DNA of 64,000 nt from Fodinibius sp034521915 (GCF_034521915.1 NZ_JAXHLU010000017.1:62001-126000); one strand, 5' to 3'; positions 19,489 to 27,324 are shown, counted from the stretch's first letter. Notes: generated by a model not told the origin, from the sequence alone. A program made the numbers and translations.

Positions 19489-19585
19489 AAAAAGCCAACA
19501 GTTTCCTTATGTCGGATTATCCGAATTAAGTATAGAGGTATAATCTCAGCCTTGATTTCTCAAAGCACCCTCAACTGCTGGCTTT
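19487..19585 (-). promoter_or_regulatory. TPP riboswitch (THI element), orphan, antisense to its neighbours
   Basis: Read on the minus strand, the sequence shows all hallmarks of the thiamin pyrophosphate aptamer. P1 is a long helix AGCCAGCAGTT/AACTGTTGGCT, with one mismatch. P2 is GAGG/CCTC. P3 is CTTTGA-GAAA-TCAAGG, followed by the invariant CTGAGA. The P4/P5 arm reads TTCGGATAATCCGACATAAGGAA, matching the consensus CUGGAUAAUGCCAGCGUAGGGAA. P1 is followed directly by seven U residues (19493-19487), so P1 may itself act as the terminator stem. No minus-strand gene lies downstream: transcription would run into the 3' end of the + strand ATPase gene. No thiamin gene is in the window. Confidence 0.88.
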
Positions 19586-20015
19586 ATTATCAGTATTGAT
19601 ATACCGATAAATATTAGACCGTTGCACACAACTTGAAATGCCTGATTTAGGCCAATTCCAGAAGAAGTCTCCGGTCATTATTTTGGACTTACCTTGATGT
19701 TATGCCGTAGCATTCACAAGGCTGTGCAATTTCAAAATGTCAAACTCTCTCGCTTTAGTCTGTTATTAATATAATATAGCACAACACGGATGTCTGTAGG
19801 TAGAACCTTGTATCGCGTGTAGAACTTTGCACTACGCCTAACATCTTTTAGTAATACCAAATTGAGGTAGTATCCTGTATGATTACATCTATAAATTTAT
19901 TAGAAGATAATTTTAATCCGTTAATGCTTAGTGTTTTAATAAAAATAAATATAATTAATATGGGTTTTTATTTAATTTCAATTATCCAATAATTAAAACT
20001 TACGGGGATACAATT
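19489..20015. other. 527-nt gap between ATPase and DUF1761 genes
   Basis: Besides the minus-strand TPP riboswitch (19487-19585), the gap holds a hairpin just before the aptamer on the minus strand (about 19591-19612, TATCGGTAT/ATACTGATA), a second inverted repeat CCTTG/CAAGG around 19690-19721, and two TGTAG motifs at 19795-19812 and 19818-19836. The last 150 nt before the DUF1761 start are very AT-rich and probably hold its promoter. No convincing protein gene was found on either strand. Confidence 0.5.
19795..19836 (+). promoter_or_regulatory. Two TGTAG motifs upstream of the DUF1761 gene
   Basis: TGTAGGTAGAACCTTGTA (19795-19812) is an imperfect dyad, and TGTAGAACTTTGCACTACG (19818-19836) resembles it. 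Both recall the motif found in other gaps of the stress island. They lie about 180-220 nt before the DUF1761 start. The role is inferred. Confidence 0.25.
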
Positions 20016-20435
20016 ATGGATTTTTCAAGTATTAATATTTTTGCAGTACTGGTAGCAACACTTTCTACTTTCTTAGTGGGATGGCTTTGGTATGGCCCTC
20101 TTTTTGGCAAGGCGTGGATGAATGCTGTGGGGTTAACAGAAGAGCAAATTCAGCAGGGAAATATGGTAAAAGTATTTGGTTTCGCTTTTATTTTTGAGCT
20201 GATTATGGCGTTTAACCTTGCAGTTTTCCTGACTGGATCGCCCGAGGCTGCTGAGATGATGAATGCTCAAATGGGAGCCTTTTATGGGTTTTTAGCTGGG
20301 TTTGGATGGGTATTCTTTGCTTTGGCGGTTAATAGCTTATATGAGCAAAAATCATGGAAGTATATTTTTATAAACGGTGGCTATTGGACAGTGGCCTTTA
20401 CCATCATGGGATTAATTTTGGGTGCTTGGAAGTAA
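20016..20435 (+). CDS. DUF1761 domain-containing membrane protein
   Basis: A 139-residue integral membrane protein with four hydrophobic helices. The N-terminal helix contains GWLWYGPLFGKAWM, typical of DUF1761, followed by helices around FAFIFELIMAFNLAVFL, FYGFLAGFGWVFFALAVNSLYE and WTVAFTIMGLILGAW. The function of the family is unknown. The gene stands alone, with a long regulatory gap upstream and a terminator at 20448-20476 downstream. It is the last + gene of the stress island and may share its regulation through TGTAG motifs. Confidence 0.8.
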   Translation: MDFSSINIFAVLVATLSTFLVGWLWYGPLFGKAWMNAVGLTEEQIQQGNMVKVFGFAFIFELIMAFNLAVFLTGSPEAAEMMNAQMGAFYGFLAGFGWVFFALAVNSLYEQKSWKYIFINGGYWTVAFTIMGLILGAWK

Positions 20436-20447
20436 TTGTACTAACCA

Positions 20448-20476
20448 TATTCTCGGGGATTATCCCTGAGAATATG
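20448..20476 (+). terminator. Terminator hairpin after the DUF1761 gene
   Basis: ATATTCTC pairs with GAGAATAT, continuing through GGG/CCC, and is followed by a T-rich stretch (GTTCTTTATTTG). It lies 13 nt after the stop codon. Confidence 0.7.
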
Positions 20477-20555
20477 TTCTTTATTTGAATTTGCCTGACT
20501 TTTTAAATTATTTCCCACTCTTTTAAAATAGCATTACAAATAATCAATACATTCA

Positions 20556-21404
20556 ATGAAATACATCGGAGCCCATGTAAGCGCTGCCGGCGGGGTCGAA
20601 AATGTACCCAAAAGAGCTTATGAAATCGGAGCCAAAGCCTTTGCACTATTTACTAAGAATCAACGCCGATGGGAGGGACCGCCGCTTACCAAAGAAAATA
20701 TTGACGGCTTTAAGAAAAATTGTGAAGAGCTGGGCTATTCCATGGATATTGTAATGCCGCATGACAGCTATCTTATTAACCTCGGACATCCTGAACAAAA
20801 ACAGCTTGAGAAATCACGCAATGCCTTTCTCGATGAAATACAGCGCTGTGAGCAATTGGGTATTAAACTGTTGAATTTCCATCCCGGTAATCATCTAAAC
20901 AAAATTAGTGTGAAAGAATGTCTAGTTCGCAATGCTGAATCGTTGAATTGGGCACTGGATAAAACTAACGGGGTTACTGCAGTTATCGAAAATACGGCTG
21001 GACAGGGTACCAGCGTGGGATATAAATTTGAGTATCTGGCTCAAATTATTGACGGTGTTGCTGATAAAAGCAGGATAGGTGTATGTATCGATACCTGTCA
21101 TGCTTTTGCAGCCGGTTATGATTTATCTACCGAAGATGGATTTGAGGCTATGTGCAAGGAGTTTGATGAAACGGTGGGATTCGAATATCTGAAGGGCGTT
21201 CATCTTAATGATTCTAAAAAAGAACTTGGCAGCCGGGTTGATCGGCACGATAATATTGGAGAGGGAAAAATTGGATTCAAGGGTTTTGAGCTGTTAATGA
21301 AGGATGAGCGCTTTGATGATATCCCGATGATTCTGGAAACACCCAATACCGATCGCTGGCCGGAGGAAATTAAGCTGCTTTATGAACTCGCTGGAAAGTC
21401 CTAA
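20556..21404 (+). CDS. nfo: Deoxyribonuclease IV (endonuclease IV, AP endonuclease)
   Basis: A 282-residue base-excision repair enzyme that cleaves DNA 5' of abasic sites. The TIM-barrel fold and Zn ligands are recognisable: YIGAHVSAAGGVENVP at the N-terminus, NFHPGNH, IENTAGQG, GVCIDTCHAFAAGYD, and KGVHLNDSKKELGSRVDRHDNIGEG, with ILETPN near the end. The length matches the family (about 280). It sits alone between two convergent or unrelated units. The start at 20556 gives the normal N-terminus MKYIGAHVS. Confidence 0.96.
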   Translation: MKYIGAHVSAAGGVENVPKRAYEIGAKAFALFTKNQRRWEGPPLTKENIDGFKKNCEELGYSMDIVMPHDSYLINLGHPEQKQLEKSRNAFLDEIQRCEQLGIKLLNFHPGNHLNKISVKECLVRNAESLNWALDKTNGVTAVIENTAGQGTSVGYKFEYLAQIIDGVADKSRIGVCIDTCHAFAAGYDLSTEDGFEAMCKEFDETVGFEYLKGVHLNDSKKELGSRVDRHDNIGEGKIGFKGFELLMKDERFDDIPMILETPNTDRWPEEIKLLYELAGKS

Positions 21405-21434
21405 TTTGAATTCAATCGTCAACTTGAGATAAGG

Positions 21435-22376
21435 CTAATTTGTAGTATTGCTGGTTTTAAACATAAGATCTACAACAATCATATGAGGTAATGTAAGAGC
21501 GCTGATTAAAATGAATAGTAGTGCCAGCATTTGCTCTTCTGATCCAAATGCTTGATTTAGTTCGTACAATATCCAAAGTCCCGCAATACTGATAATCGTG
21601 AATAACCAGGAGTCTTTTGCAAATTGTAGCGGTCCCCAGTATTTATTCTGTTTTGAAAAAAAGTCTTTTAATTCCTTAACATGTCCGAGGGAATGCCAGA
21701 ATCCAAAATAAATGGTAAAAGCGATTATTGGTTCTGCAAACCAAAATAAAGCACTAATGAGAGTAGCATCTCCAAGAAGATACCAACTATTAGTGTCTAA
21801 ATTTTCTCTGAATGTGAAAGTAGCTATTGCCAATAAAAGGAAATGTTGAGCCGTGGTTACTGCAACTATCTCATAACTGTATTGATCGATTAAAGAGCCA
21901 GCTGTAATTTCGATATTCATGATGCTTTCCATTATTGGAAACGAAACCGATGGGGTGACAAAAATAACAAGTCCCATAATCATAAAACCGCGAGAAATAT
22001 ACAGACCATTTTTTATCGCAGCTGGCATATTGAGATGAATAAAGTCTGCCTGACCGAAGTGGTAAATTGTACACAGTAAGAATAATATAAATCCTGTAAT
22101 GGGGCTTAGATACCAGATAACACCCATTAACAGCATTAGCGTGAGATAAGGCAGGTAAAATTTTAATTGGTCAGATATCCGATTGGATAAATCATACATT
22201 TTTCCGCTAATGATATGATCTACCGCCCCATGTGGAATGCCAACTAAAAGCATGACCGTTGCGAAGATGTAATACTTTGAGGCTTCTGCTATATCTGGCC
22301 TTAAGATAGAGATCAGTATTGCAATTAAAGATACTGATACCGTAACATTGTCCAATGGGAGTGACCGGTGTTTCAT
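21435..22376 (-). CDS. blh: Brp/Blh-family beta-carotene 15,15'-dioxygenase
   Basis: A 313-residue polytopic membrane oxygenase that splits beta-carotene into two retinal molecules. Conserved His motifs of the Brp/Blh family are visible: GIPHGAVDHI, IYHFGQADF, FGFWHSLGHVKEL and LPHMIVVD; these bind the catalytic iron. The gene follows the rhodopsin gene on the same strand, separated by 75 nt with a strong terminator hairpin, so blh is probably expressed at a lower level than the opsin. It provides the retinal chromophore for the rhodopsin at 22452-23240. Confidence 0.93.
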   Translation of the reverse strand: MKHRSLPLDNVTVSVSLIAILISILRPDIAEASKYYIFATVMLLVGIPHGAVDHIISGKMYDLSNRISDQLKFYLPYLTLMLLMGVIWYLSPITGFILFLLCTIYHFGQADFIHLNMPAAIKNGLYISRGFMIMGLVIFVTPSVSFPIMESIMNIEITAGSLIDQYSYEIVAVTTAQHFLLLAIATFTFRENLDTNSWYLLGDATLISALFWFAEPIIAFTIYFGFWHSLGHVKELKDFFSKQNKYWGPLQFAKDSWLFTIISIAGLWILYELNQAFGSEEQMLALLFILISALTLPHMIVVDLMFKTSNTTN

Positions 22377-22392
22377 AAGACATTAATAAAAT

Positions 22393-22416
22393 CGCCTCCG
22401 CAGTTTTGCGGAGGCG
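22393..22416 (-). terminator. Terminator between rhodopsin and blh
   Basis: CGCCTCCGC and GCGGAGGCG form a perfect 9-bp stem; on the minus strand it is followed by ATTTTATTAA. It would reduce read-through from the rhodopsin gene into blh. Confidence 0.75.
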
Positions 22417-22451
22417 AAATAAATGTGACCAGCTTTAGTTAGTTTTGCTTA

Positions 22452-23240
22452 TCAAGCATATGCTTCTTCAACGGAATAACCTTCGGCCAGTGATTTTTCA
22501 CGAGCGATAGCATATATCATTACCCCGTAACCTGCTTTGGCAAGTACATCAGCAATGGTATATCCAACTTGAATTGTTACAAGAGAACTTGATCCGGTAA
22601 GACCAAAAAATGGGGCCATATAAACTATCGGATAAAAACCCCAAGTGAATATAAGTAGCAACCGAATGTTACGGAATAAAACTCGCACGCGTTCTGGTTG
22701 TCCTTCCATTGCCGATCCTAATTCACCAAACAGTATATAAAGGATATAAACAAATGGAATTGTACTTAACAGACCCCAAAAGCCGCGCTCAGAAAACATA
22801 CTGTCAGCAGAAAGTAATTCACCGGGATAACCGAGTGCAATCATAAAAACAGCAGCTATAACTAACTTGGTTAGCATTGAACTACTTTTGGAGCGCGATA
22901 AGTCAAGTACCAATACCAATTCTACCAACAATAGTGGAACAGTTAGTAACCAATCTACATAACGGTAAGCATCATTAAATGGCTCACCACTACTGAGATA
23001 TTCTGTTCCGGCTGAGGAAAGCTCAAATGCCCCCGTCCAGCTACCGATAATACGGAAATAGTGATATGCTGCAATACCTACTACCAATGTCGATATTACT
23101 AATGATATCCGATATTTGGGAGATACCCGGTCTCGAGCAAGAATAAAAAATACCCCGGCAGCCAACATAGCTGCAATTGAAAAGGATAACATATTATATA
23201 CGAGTGAATATTCACCAAGTGATAGTGATGTTATATCCAT
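22452..23240 (-). CDS. Xanthorhodopsin-type light-driven proton pump
   Basis: A 262-residue seven-helix retinal protein. Helix C contains RYVDWLLTVPLLLVE: Asp96 is the proton acceptor, Thr100 and Glu107 (donor) complete the DTE motif of proton pumps, and Leu104 predicts green absorption. His60 pairs with the counterion, and Lys235 (DVLAKAGYG) binds retinal. Gly156 in GFWGLLSTIPF matches the glycine that opens the carotenoid-binding fenestration in Salinibacter xanthorhodopsin, so a carotenoid antenna is possible. The overall sequence is very close to Salinibacter xanthorhodopsin as I remember it. Blh follows for retinal supply, and a carotenoid desaturase lies at 28958-30433. Confidence 0.96.
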   Translation of the reverse strand: MDITSLSLGEYSLVYNMLSFSIAAMLAAGVFFILARDRVSPKYRISLVISTLVVGIAAYHYFRIIGSWTGAFELSSAGTEYLSSGEPFNDAYRYVDWLLTVPLLLVELVLVLDLSRSKSSSMLTKLVIAAVFMIALGYPGELLSADSMFSERGFWGLLSTIPFVYILYILFGELGSAMEGQPERVRVLFRNIRLLLIFTWGFYPIVYMAPFFGLTGSSSLVTIQVGYTIADVLAKAGYGVMIYAIAREKSLAEGYSVEEAYA

Positions 23241-23352
23241 AATTGCCTTATTTAATTAGGAATTTATATTTAAAACTATAGGATAGTTCGTAATCTTACC
23301 TCTAAACTTTAGAAATATTACCTGCGTTCCAATTTTCAGATATTTTTGAAAA

Positions 23353-23367
23353 TAATTCCGGGAATTA
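23353..23367. promoter_or_regulatory. Palindrome in the rhodopsin divergent promoter region
   Basis: TAATTCCGGGAATTA is a perfect 7+1+7 dyad lying 4 nt before the start codon of the divergent membrane protein gene and about 110 nt before the rhodopsin start. It could be an operator for either gene. No regulator is assigned. Confidence 0.25.
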
Positions 23368-23371
23368 AGAA

Positions 23372-24337
23372 ATGCGGAATTATTTATCCCCGAAATTCTT
23401 TTTGGGTATGAAATCTAACAAACTTACAATTGTGAAATTAGGACATGATTTCTATGCTTATTTAAACCGCGAAGAAAGCAAAGCGTATGTCGAAAAACTA
23501 TTCATTTACCTGGCGTTCTCTCTTTTTTTAATACATCTGCTCGTCATTTTTATCGCGGATAGCTCTGTCATATCATCCGTTATACTTAAAAATGTAAATA
23601 CCAATTATTTATCTGCTTTATATACCCCTTTTAGTATCATCCTGGTTTATGAAGTGTATTTTATGATATTAGCACTTCCTCTTTCTTTTACTGAGTCAAT
23701 CAAAAAGCAATATGAAATCATTTCACTAATTATTATCCGTCGGGTATTTAAGGATTTATCTGACTTTTCAGGATTTTCAGAGGTTTGGGATCAAACAGAT
23801 CAATTTTTAGATATTATTTTTGATCTATGCGGCGGATTGATACTCTTTTTGTTGGTGGGAGTTTTTTATCATGCATCCAAAAATCGAAGAGGGGCCAGCA
23901 GTTCAACTAAATTGAATAAATTTATTAGGTTCAAAGAGTTTATTGCTTTAATCCTTGCGGTCTTATTGATTTTTTTGGCTGCTTTTGCATTTGGAGAGTG
24001 GGTAAACGAAGTGATTTTATCAACGTACTCGGTAGTGGACTATGACCTCGAATTAGAGTCTCTGTTTTTTGATGACCTTTTCACGGTTATGATTTTTACT
24101 GATGTCCTTATTTTTATAGCATCCTTTCTATACTCAAAACGCTATGAAGTCTTAATAAGAAATGCGGGTTTTATTGTCTCTACTATACTTATTCGTATTT
24201 CATTGACGGTAAAAAACGAATATGGAGTTTTAGTTGCTATTGGGGCGGTTCTTACCGGAATTGCTGTTCAGTTGATTTACCGTTACTTCTCTTGGCTCGA
24301 TATTAATGATGAAGACAGGATTTACCCAACGCAGTAA
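23372..24337 (+). CDS. Conserved polytopic membrane protein of unknown function, divergent from rhodopsin
   Basis: A 321-residue protein with about seven predicted membrane helices (roughly residues 40-62, 82-105, 148-168, 187-210, 230-250, 262-282 and 285-308) and a cytoplasmic stretch between helices 2 and 3 containing KKQYEIISLIIIRRVF. I recall similar proteins in Bacteroidota but cannot name a family. It is read divergently from the rhodopsin gene across a 131-nt gap and is followed by three very small membrane-protein genes on the same strand, which suggests a functional unit. An internal Met at residue 13 is an alternative start. Confidence 0.65.
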   Translation: MRNYLSPKFFLGMKSNKLTIVKLGHDFYAYLNREESKAYVEKLFIYLAFSLFLIHLLVIFIADSSVISSVILKNVNTNYLSALYTPFSIILVYEVYFMILALPLSFTESIKKQYEIISLIIIRRVFKDLSDFSGFSEVWDQTDQFLDIIFDLCGGLILFLLVGVFYHASKNRRGASSSTKLNKFIRFKEFIALILAVLLIFLAAFAFGEWVNEVILSTYSVVDYDLELESLFFDDLFTVMIFTDVLIFIASFLYSKRYEVLIRNAGFIVSTILIRISLTVKNEYGVLVAIGAVLTGIAVQLIYRYFSWLDINDEDRIYPTQ

Positions 24338-24408
24338 TAAATATAAATTAGTTTAAACGATTTTATTCCAATTTACATTGAAGTAGGAGAAATTAGATTT
24401 TTTACTTT

Positions 24409-24570
24409 ATGGAGACACTGGTATTTGCAGCAGGACTTTTAGTTAGCTTATTATTTTCAGTAGGGTATGTCTTATACAAAAAAGAGTTAATATCCCAGCG
24501 TGAACGTGATAGAAAGAAAAAATCTAATAACGAATATCGTACTAACGAAGAGTTTATTTCTTATCCTTAA
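24409..24570 (+). CDS. Small single-pass membrane protein (53 aa)
   Basis: An open frame of 53 codons starting METLVFAAGLLVSLLFSVGY, then a charged tail rich in Lys, Arg and Glu ending EEFISYP. One N-terminal transmembrane helix followed by a cytoplasmic basic tail is expected. It lies between the 7-TM gene and two further tiny membrane-protein genes with short gaps, which supports it as a real gene. No family was recognised. A small subunit of a membrane complex is possible but not shown. Confidence 0.5.
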   Translation: METLVFAAGLLVSLLFSVGYVLYKKELISQRERDRKKKSNNEYRTNEEFISYP

Positions 24571-24598
24571 GATTAAATTAATAATTACATAACAACCA

Positions 24599-24784
24599 AT
24601 GAATATGTTAAGAAAATCAGATTACTTTATTCTTGCTTCCGTCTTTATCTCCTTTTTACTCTCCATTTATCTCTGGTTTACCGGACATAAGGATGCAGGG
24701 CTTTTCGTGGGTATTTGGGTTCCTTCGATTTTAAGTTTAGGCGTTTATTTGAAAACAATCTCAAAGGGTGGACAACATGGGTGA
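24599..24784 (+). CDS. Small two-helix membrane protein (61 aa)
   Basis: A 61-residue protein with two hydrophobic helices (about residues 8-28 and 34-53) separated by TGHKDAG, ending in a short basic tail. The segment GLFVGIWVPSILSLG looks conserved in similar small proteins that I remember from other bacteria, but I cannot name a family. Its stop codon overlaps the start of the next small gene by 8 nt, which suggests translational coupling. Confidence 0.55.
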   Translation: MNMLRKSDYFILASVFISFLLSIYLWFTGHKDAGLFVGIWVPSILSLGVYLKTISKGGQHG

Positions 24785-24941
24785 AGTAAATATTTTTGCG
24801 ATCGGTGTTATAGTAACTTTTTTGTTTGCCATAGGTGTATTTTACACCATCAGTGAGTTCAAGGAAATGTATAGTGGCAAGGAACAAGGAGTGAGAAGAG
24901 ATTCTAACTTTAAAATAAAATCAAAAAAGCAGAAGAAATAG
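24777..24941 (+). CDS. Small single-pass membrane protein (54 aa)
   Basis: A 54-codon gene whose ATG lies inside the end of the preceding 61-aa gene (8-nt overlap). The protein has one helix (about residues 5-24) followed by FYTISEFKEMYSGK and a Lys-rich tail. It ends exactly where the convergent methyltransferase gene ends, with no gap. The overlap and helix-plus-basic-tail design match the other small genes here. No function is assigned. Confidence 0.55.
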   Translation: MGEVNIFAIGVIVTFLFAIGVFYTISEFKEMYSGKEQGVRRDSNFKIKSKKQKK

Positions 24942-25691
24942 CTACTCCGCAATTTTTCCGAGACGCATAAACACCGGAAAGGAGACTTCTAAACTCTCTT
25001 GGCTTCCTAACTTTTGCTGGAGGTGTTTTATCGTTTTATCAACGGGATTTTTATCCAGCTCCGACTTCATTTTTTGAACGGCCGACCATGAGTTGAAATA
25101 GCCTTCCAGGTGATCGAGCGACCATTGATAGGTAATCTCAAAATCAGGAGCGGAAATTTCATTAAAAGGGAAGGGGATATTTTTATAATGCTCATCCAGA
25201 TATCTTCTATTTTCATTAAAATACTGTCGAAAAGCCTCTTCGTACAGTTCATCAATGATGGGATTAACCGTCTTGGAAACGCGAACCATACCGTAGCCAA
25301 CTACAGCCAGTAAGGCATTTTTTCGAGCAGTTCTGCGTACTTCATCGTAAAAACGGTCGAAGTTGAGCCAGTGAACAGCCTGGGCTATAGTAATCAGATT
25401 GAAAGTGTTACTGGGTAATCCAGAATGTTCTGCCGGCGTATTCAGATAGGTGATATTGGATTTTTGAGGTGCATAGCTGAGTTGTTCCTCGCTGATATCG
25501 TTGGCAAAAACTTGATCAAAATGATTAGCCAAATATCCGGCTATCTGACCTGATCCCGTAGCGCAATCCCAGGCTGTTTTCTTCTCATCTAGATGCTCAA
25601 AAATAAAGCTATACAGCTCTTCTGGATAGTCAGGACGGTATTTCGAGTACAGATCTGCTTGTTTGGAAAATCGCTTTTCTGAACTTGACAT
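24942..25691 (-). CDS. Class I SAM-dependent methyltransferase
   Basis: A 249-residue Rossmann-fold methyltransferase. Motif I is AWDCATGSGQIAGYL (about residues 40-54), motif II FANDISEEQL, and motif IV NLITIAQAVHWLNFDRFYDEV, a pattern typical of small-molecule methyltransferases of the UbiE/YdaC-like type (Methyltransf_11). The substrate cannot be deduced. It starts 1 nt after the stop of the DUF1684 gene and is therefore in the same transcript. The gene converges with the 54-aa membrane protein gene, their ends touching. Confidence 0.85.
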   Translation of the reverse strand: MSSSEKRFSKQADLYSKYRPDYPEELYSFIFEHLDEKKTAWDCATGSGQIAGYLANHFDQVFANDISEEQLSYAPQKSNITYLNTPAEHSGLPSNTFNLITIAQAVHWLNFDRFYDEVRRTARKNALLAVVGYGMVRVSKTVNPIIDELYEEAFRQYFNENRRYLDEHYKNIPFPFNEISAPDFEITYQWSLDHLEGYFNSWSAVQKMKSELDKNPVDKTIKHLQQKLGSQESLEVSFPVFMRLGKIAE

Positions 25692-25692
25692 G

Positions 25693-26652
25693 TTAATACG
25701 TTTGAGTGTCTTTGTACATCTTTTCTCCGGCCGGGATCCCTATCGGTAATTTATTTTGGGAAGGAGGAAGCGGGCAGGTGGCAAAGTCAGTAAATACGCA
25801 GGGCGGATTGTATGCTTTATTGAAGTCGATATAGGTAGTGTTATTCTCATTGGGTGTTGGAATATAGATATATCGACCGCCTCCATAAGTGGATTCTCCG
25901 TTGGTTTTATCCCCAAAAATGATGAAAAACTTATCGTCTTTTTCGGGATGATTTAACGGTGCCAGGCTATACTTTTCACCTTTAAAGGAAAATTCAAGCA
26001 TACCGTGCAGCGTATCCTGCATACCTTCATTTAAGATATCGGGGACGGTAATCGGTTTGGGGCTTTTAAAAGGTTTGAACTTCGCTTTTATCTTCCACTT
26101 TTGGTCGATTGGAAAGCGTTCTATGCCATCAAAAGCGGCCAGGTTTGGATGCTGCTCATCCACAAGACGGATGTAGTAATCCCCTCTTCTTTCAAGGAGA
26201 TACCAGACTAACGATCCGTGTTTTAATACGGTGCCAGATCTTGCATTTCCGGGAATCATAGTAACTTTGGAGACTGTATCCTGCTTATGTGTGACCACTA
26301 CATCGTCATCTACCTGAACGGTAACGGTTGTATCTTCTTTATTGATTGTCCCAATTGTAGGAGCAGCCATAGGGGGAAATATGAGGTCGTTTGTAGAATC
26401 GGAGCCGAAGCTATGTTGACCTTCTTCCAGCTCATATAATCCCGCCAGCTTAAGCCAGTCTTCCGGACCCAAAAGGTTGTTAATGCGAAGTTGATGCCAG
26501 TCGTTTATTTCTTTGGCATAATCAGCCTCGGTTTGTTTCTGCTTGGAACTACAGCTAATAATTGCCATAGATAGAATAAAAATTGCAATGCCGGATACCG
26601 TAAAATGTTGCCAGTTAATCATGATTGAAATAGTCTGATAAAATGACTTCAA
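25693..26652 (-). CDS. DUF1684 domain-containing lipoprotein
   Basis: A 319-residue predicted lipoprotein. The true start may be the Met at codon 11 (MINWQHF), which gives a normal signal sequence with lipobox MAIISC and a mature Cys. DUF1684 covers most of the rest: EINDWHQLRINNL, GPEDWLKLAGLYELEEG, YYIRLVDEQHP, LEFSFKGEKYSLAPL, and the end motif YNPPCVFTDFATCPLPPSQNKLPIGIPAGEK. The function of the family is unknown. It forms an operon with the downstream methyltransferase (1-nt gap). It probably sits in the inner or outer membrane facing the periplasm. Confidence 0.85.
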   Translation of the reverse strand: MKSFYQTISIMINWQHFTVSGIAIFILSMAIISCSSKQKQTEADYAKEINDWHQLRINNLLGPEDWLKLAGLYELEEGQHSFGSDSTNDLIFPPMAAPTIGTINKEDTTVTVQVDDDVVVTHKQDTVSKVTMIPGNARSGTVLKHGSLVWYLLERRGDYYIRLVDEQHPNLAAFDGIERFPIDQKWKIKAKFKPFKSPKPITVPDILNEGMQDTLHGMLEFSFKGEKYSLAPLNHPEKDDKFFIIFGDKTNGESTYGGGRYIYIPTPNENNTTYIDFNKAYNPPCVFTDFATCPLPPSQNKLPIGIPAGEKMYKDTQTY

Positions 26653-26706
26653 CTTTTAAACAGAAATGATAAATACTGCGTTTATAGATAAGGGTATTTA
26701 TTGCAG

Positions 26707-27318
26707 TTAATTTAATGATAAGTCAAGATCTACCTGCTCATGTTTTTGATAAAATAGGGGAATAAAAAGAGCCATCAGGTAACATAGAATACCAATTACA
26801 ATAAAAGCAATGCCAAAGGTAAAATCGTATTCCAGCCCATTCATCCGAACCAGTAAGTTATACCAGTCATGCGATTCCTTTCCCAAACCGCCGATGAGAG
26901 GTAATTGTCGGGCACTACCATCTGCGGCATAGGTAGCTACATCCAGCCAGCTAAAACCGACTAATAAATAGGAAAATTGTAGTCCAACATATTTTCGATT
27001 GATCCAGCAGTAGCCGAGAATACCCAAGGGAAGTAAGATTTGAAGGAGTGATCCGCCGAGAATCGTTAGAAAACGAAAGCCAAGCAGCCCGAAAAAAGTG
27101 TGCCCGGCTTCATGGACGATTAATAAAAAGGTATCAACAAACAGATAGACAATATCGAGGGGAAAGGGATAGCTATAATTCACTGCAAAGAAGATGTTGT
27201 AATTCAGAGCCCAATAAATCTGATGCAGGGAGTAGAGCATAAATGGCAGCATCAGCAGGGAAGCCCACCATTTTTTCAAAAAAGCAATAGCTTGTTCTTT
27301 TATTTGGTCGGAGTTCAT
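26707..27318 (-). CDS. Membrane protein with HEAGH metalloprotease-like motif
   Basis: A 203-residue membrane protein with about five hydrophobic segments. His69-Glu70 and His73 (IVHEAGHTFFG) form an HExxH motif inside a membrane helix, as in site-2 proteases and related M50 families. A later GLGKESHDWY could supply a further ligand, although the usual NxxPxxxxDG motif of S2P is not present. It may be an intramembrane protease or a non-proteolytic relative. It lies just after the glycosyltransferase gene on the same strand (6-nt gap), so the two are co-transcribed. Confidence 0.65.
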   Translation of the reverse strand: MNSDQIKEQAIAFLKKWWASLLMLPFMLYSLHQIYWALNYNIFFAVNYSYPFPLDIVYLFVDTFLLIVHEAGHTFFGLLGFRFLTILGGSLLQILLPLGILGYCWINRKYVGLQFSYLLVGFSWLDVATYAADGSARQLPLIGGLGKESHDWYNLLVRMNGLEYDFTFGIAFIVIGILCYLMALFIPLFYQKHEQVDLDLSLN

Positions 27319-27324
27319 TATCGG

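Noticed and set aside
19491..19585. First read as a + strand multi-branched hairpin or terminator for the second ATPase gene
   Set aside because: The + strand has no T-tract after the right arm, and the minus strand matches the TPP riboswitch consensus in every helix.
19546..19674. A 42-codon hydrophobic open frame on the minus strand (ends TGA at 19546-19548), looking like a transporter tail
   Set aside because: Its last third lies inside the TPP aptamer, where the sequence is set by RNA structure, and it has stops just upstream (TAA TGA). Chance translation is the simpler view.
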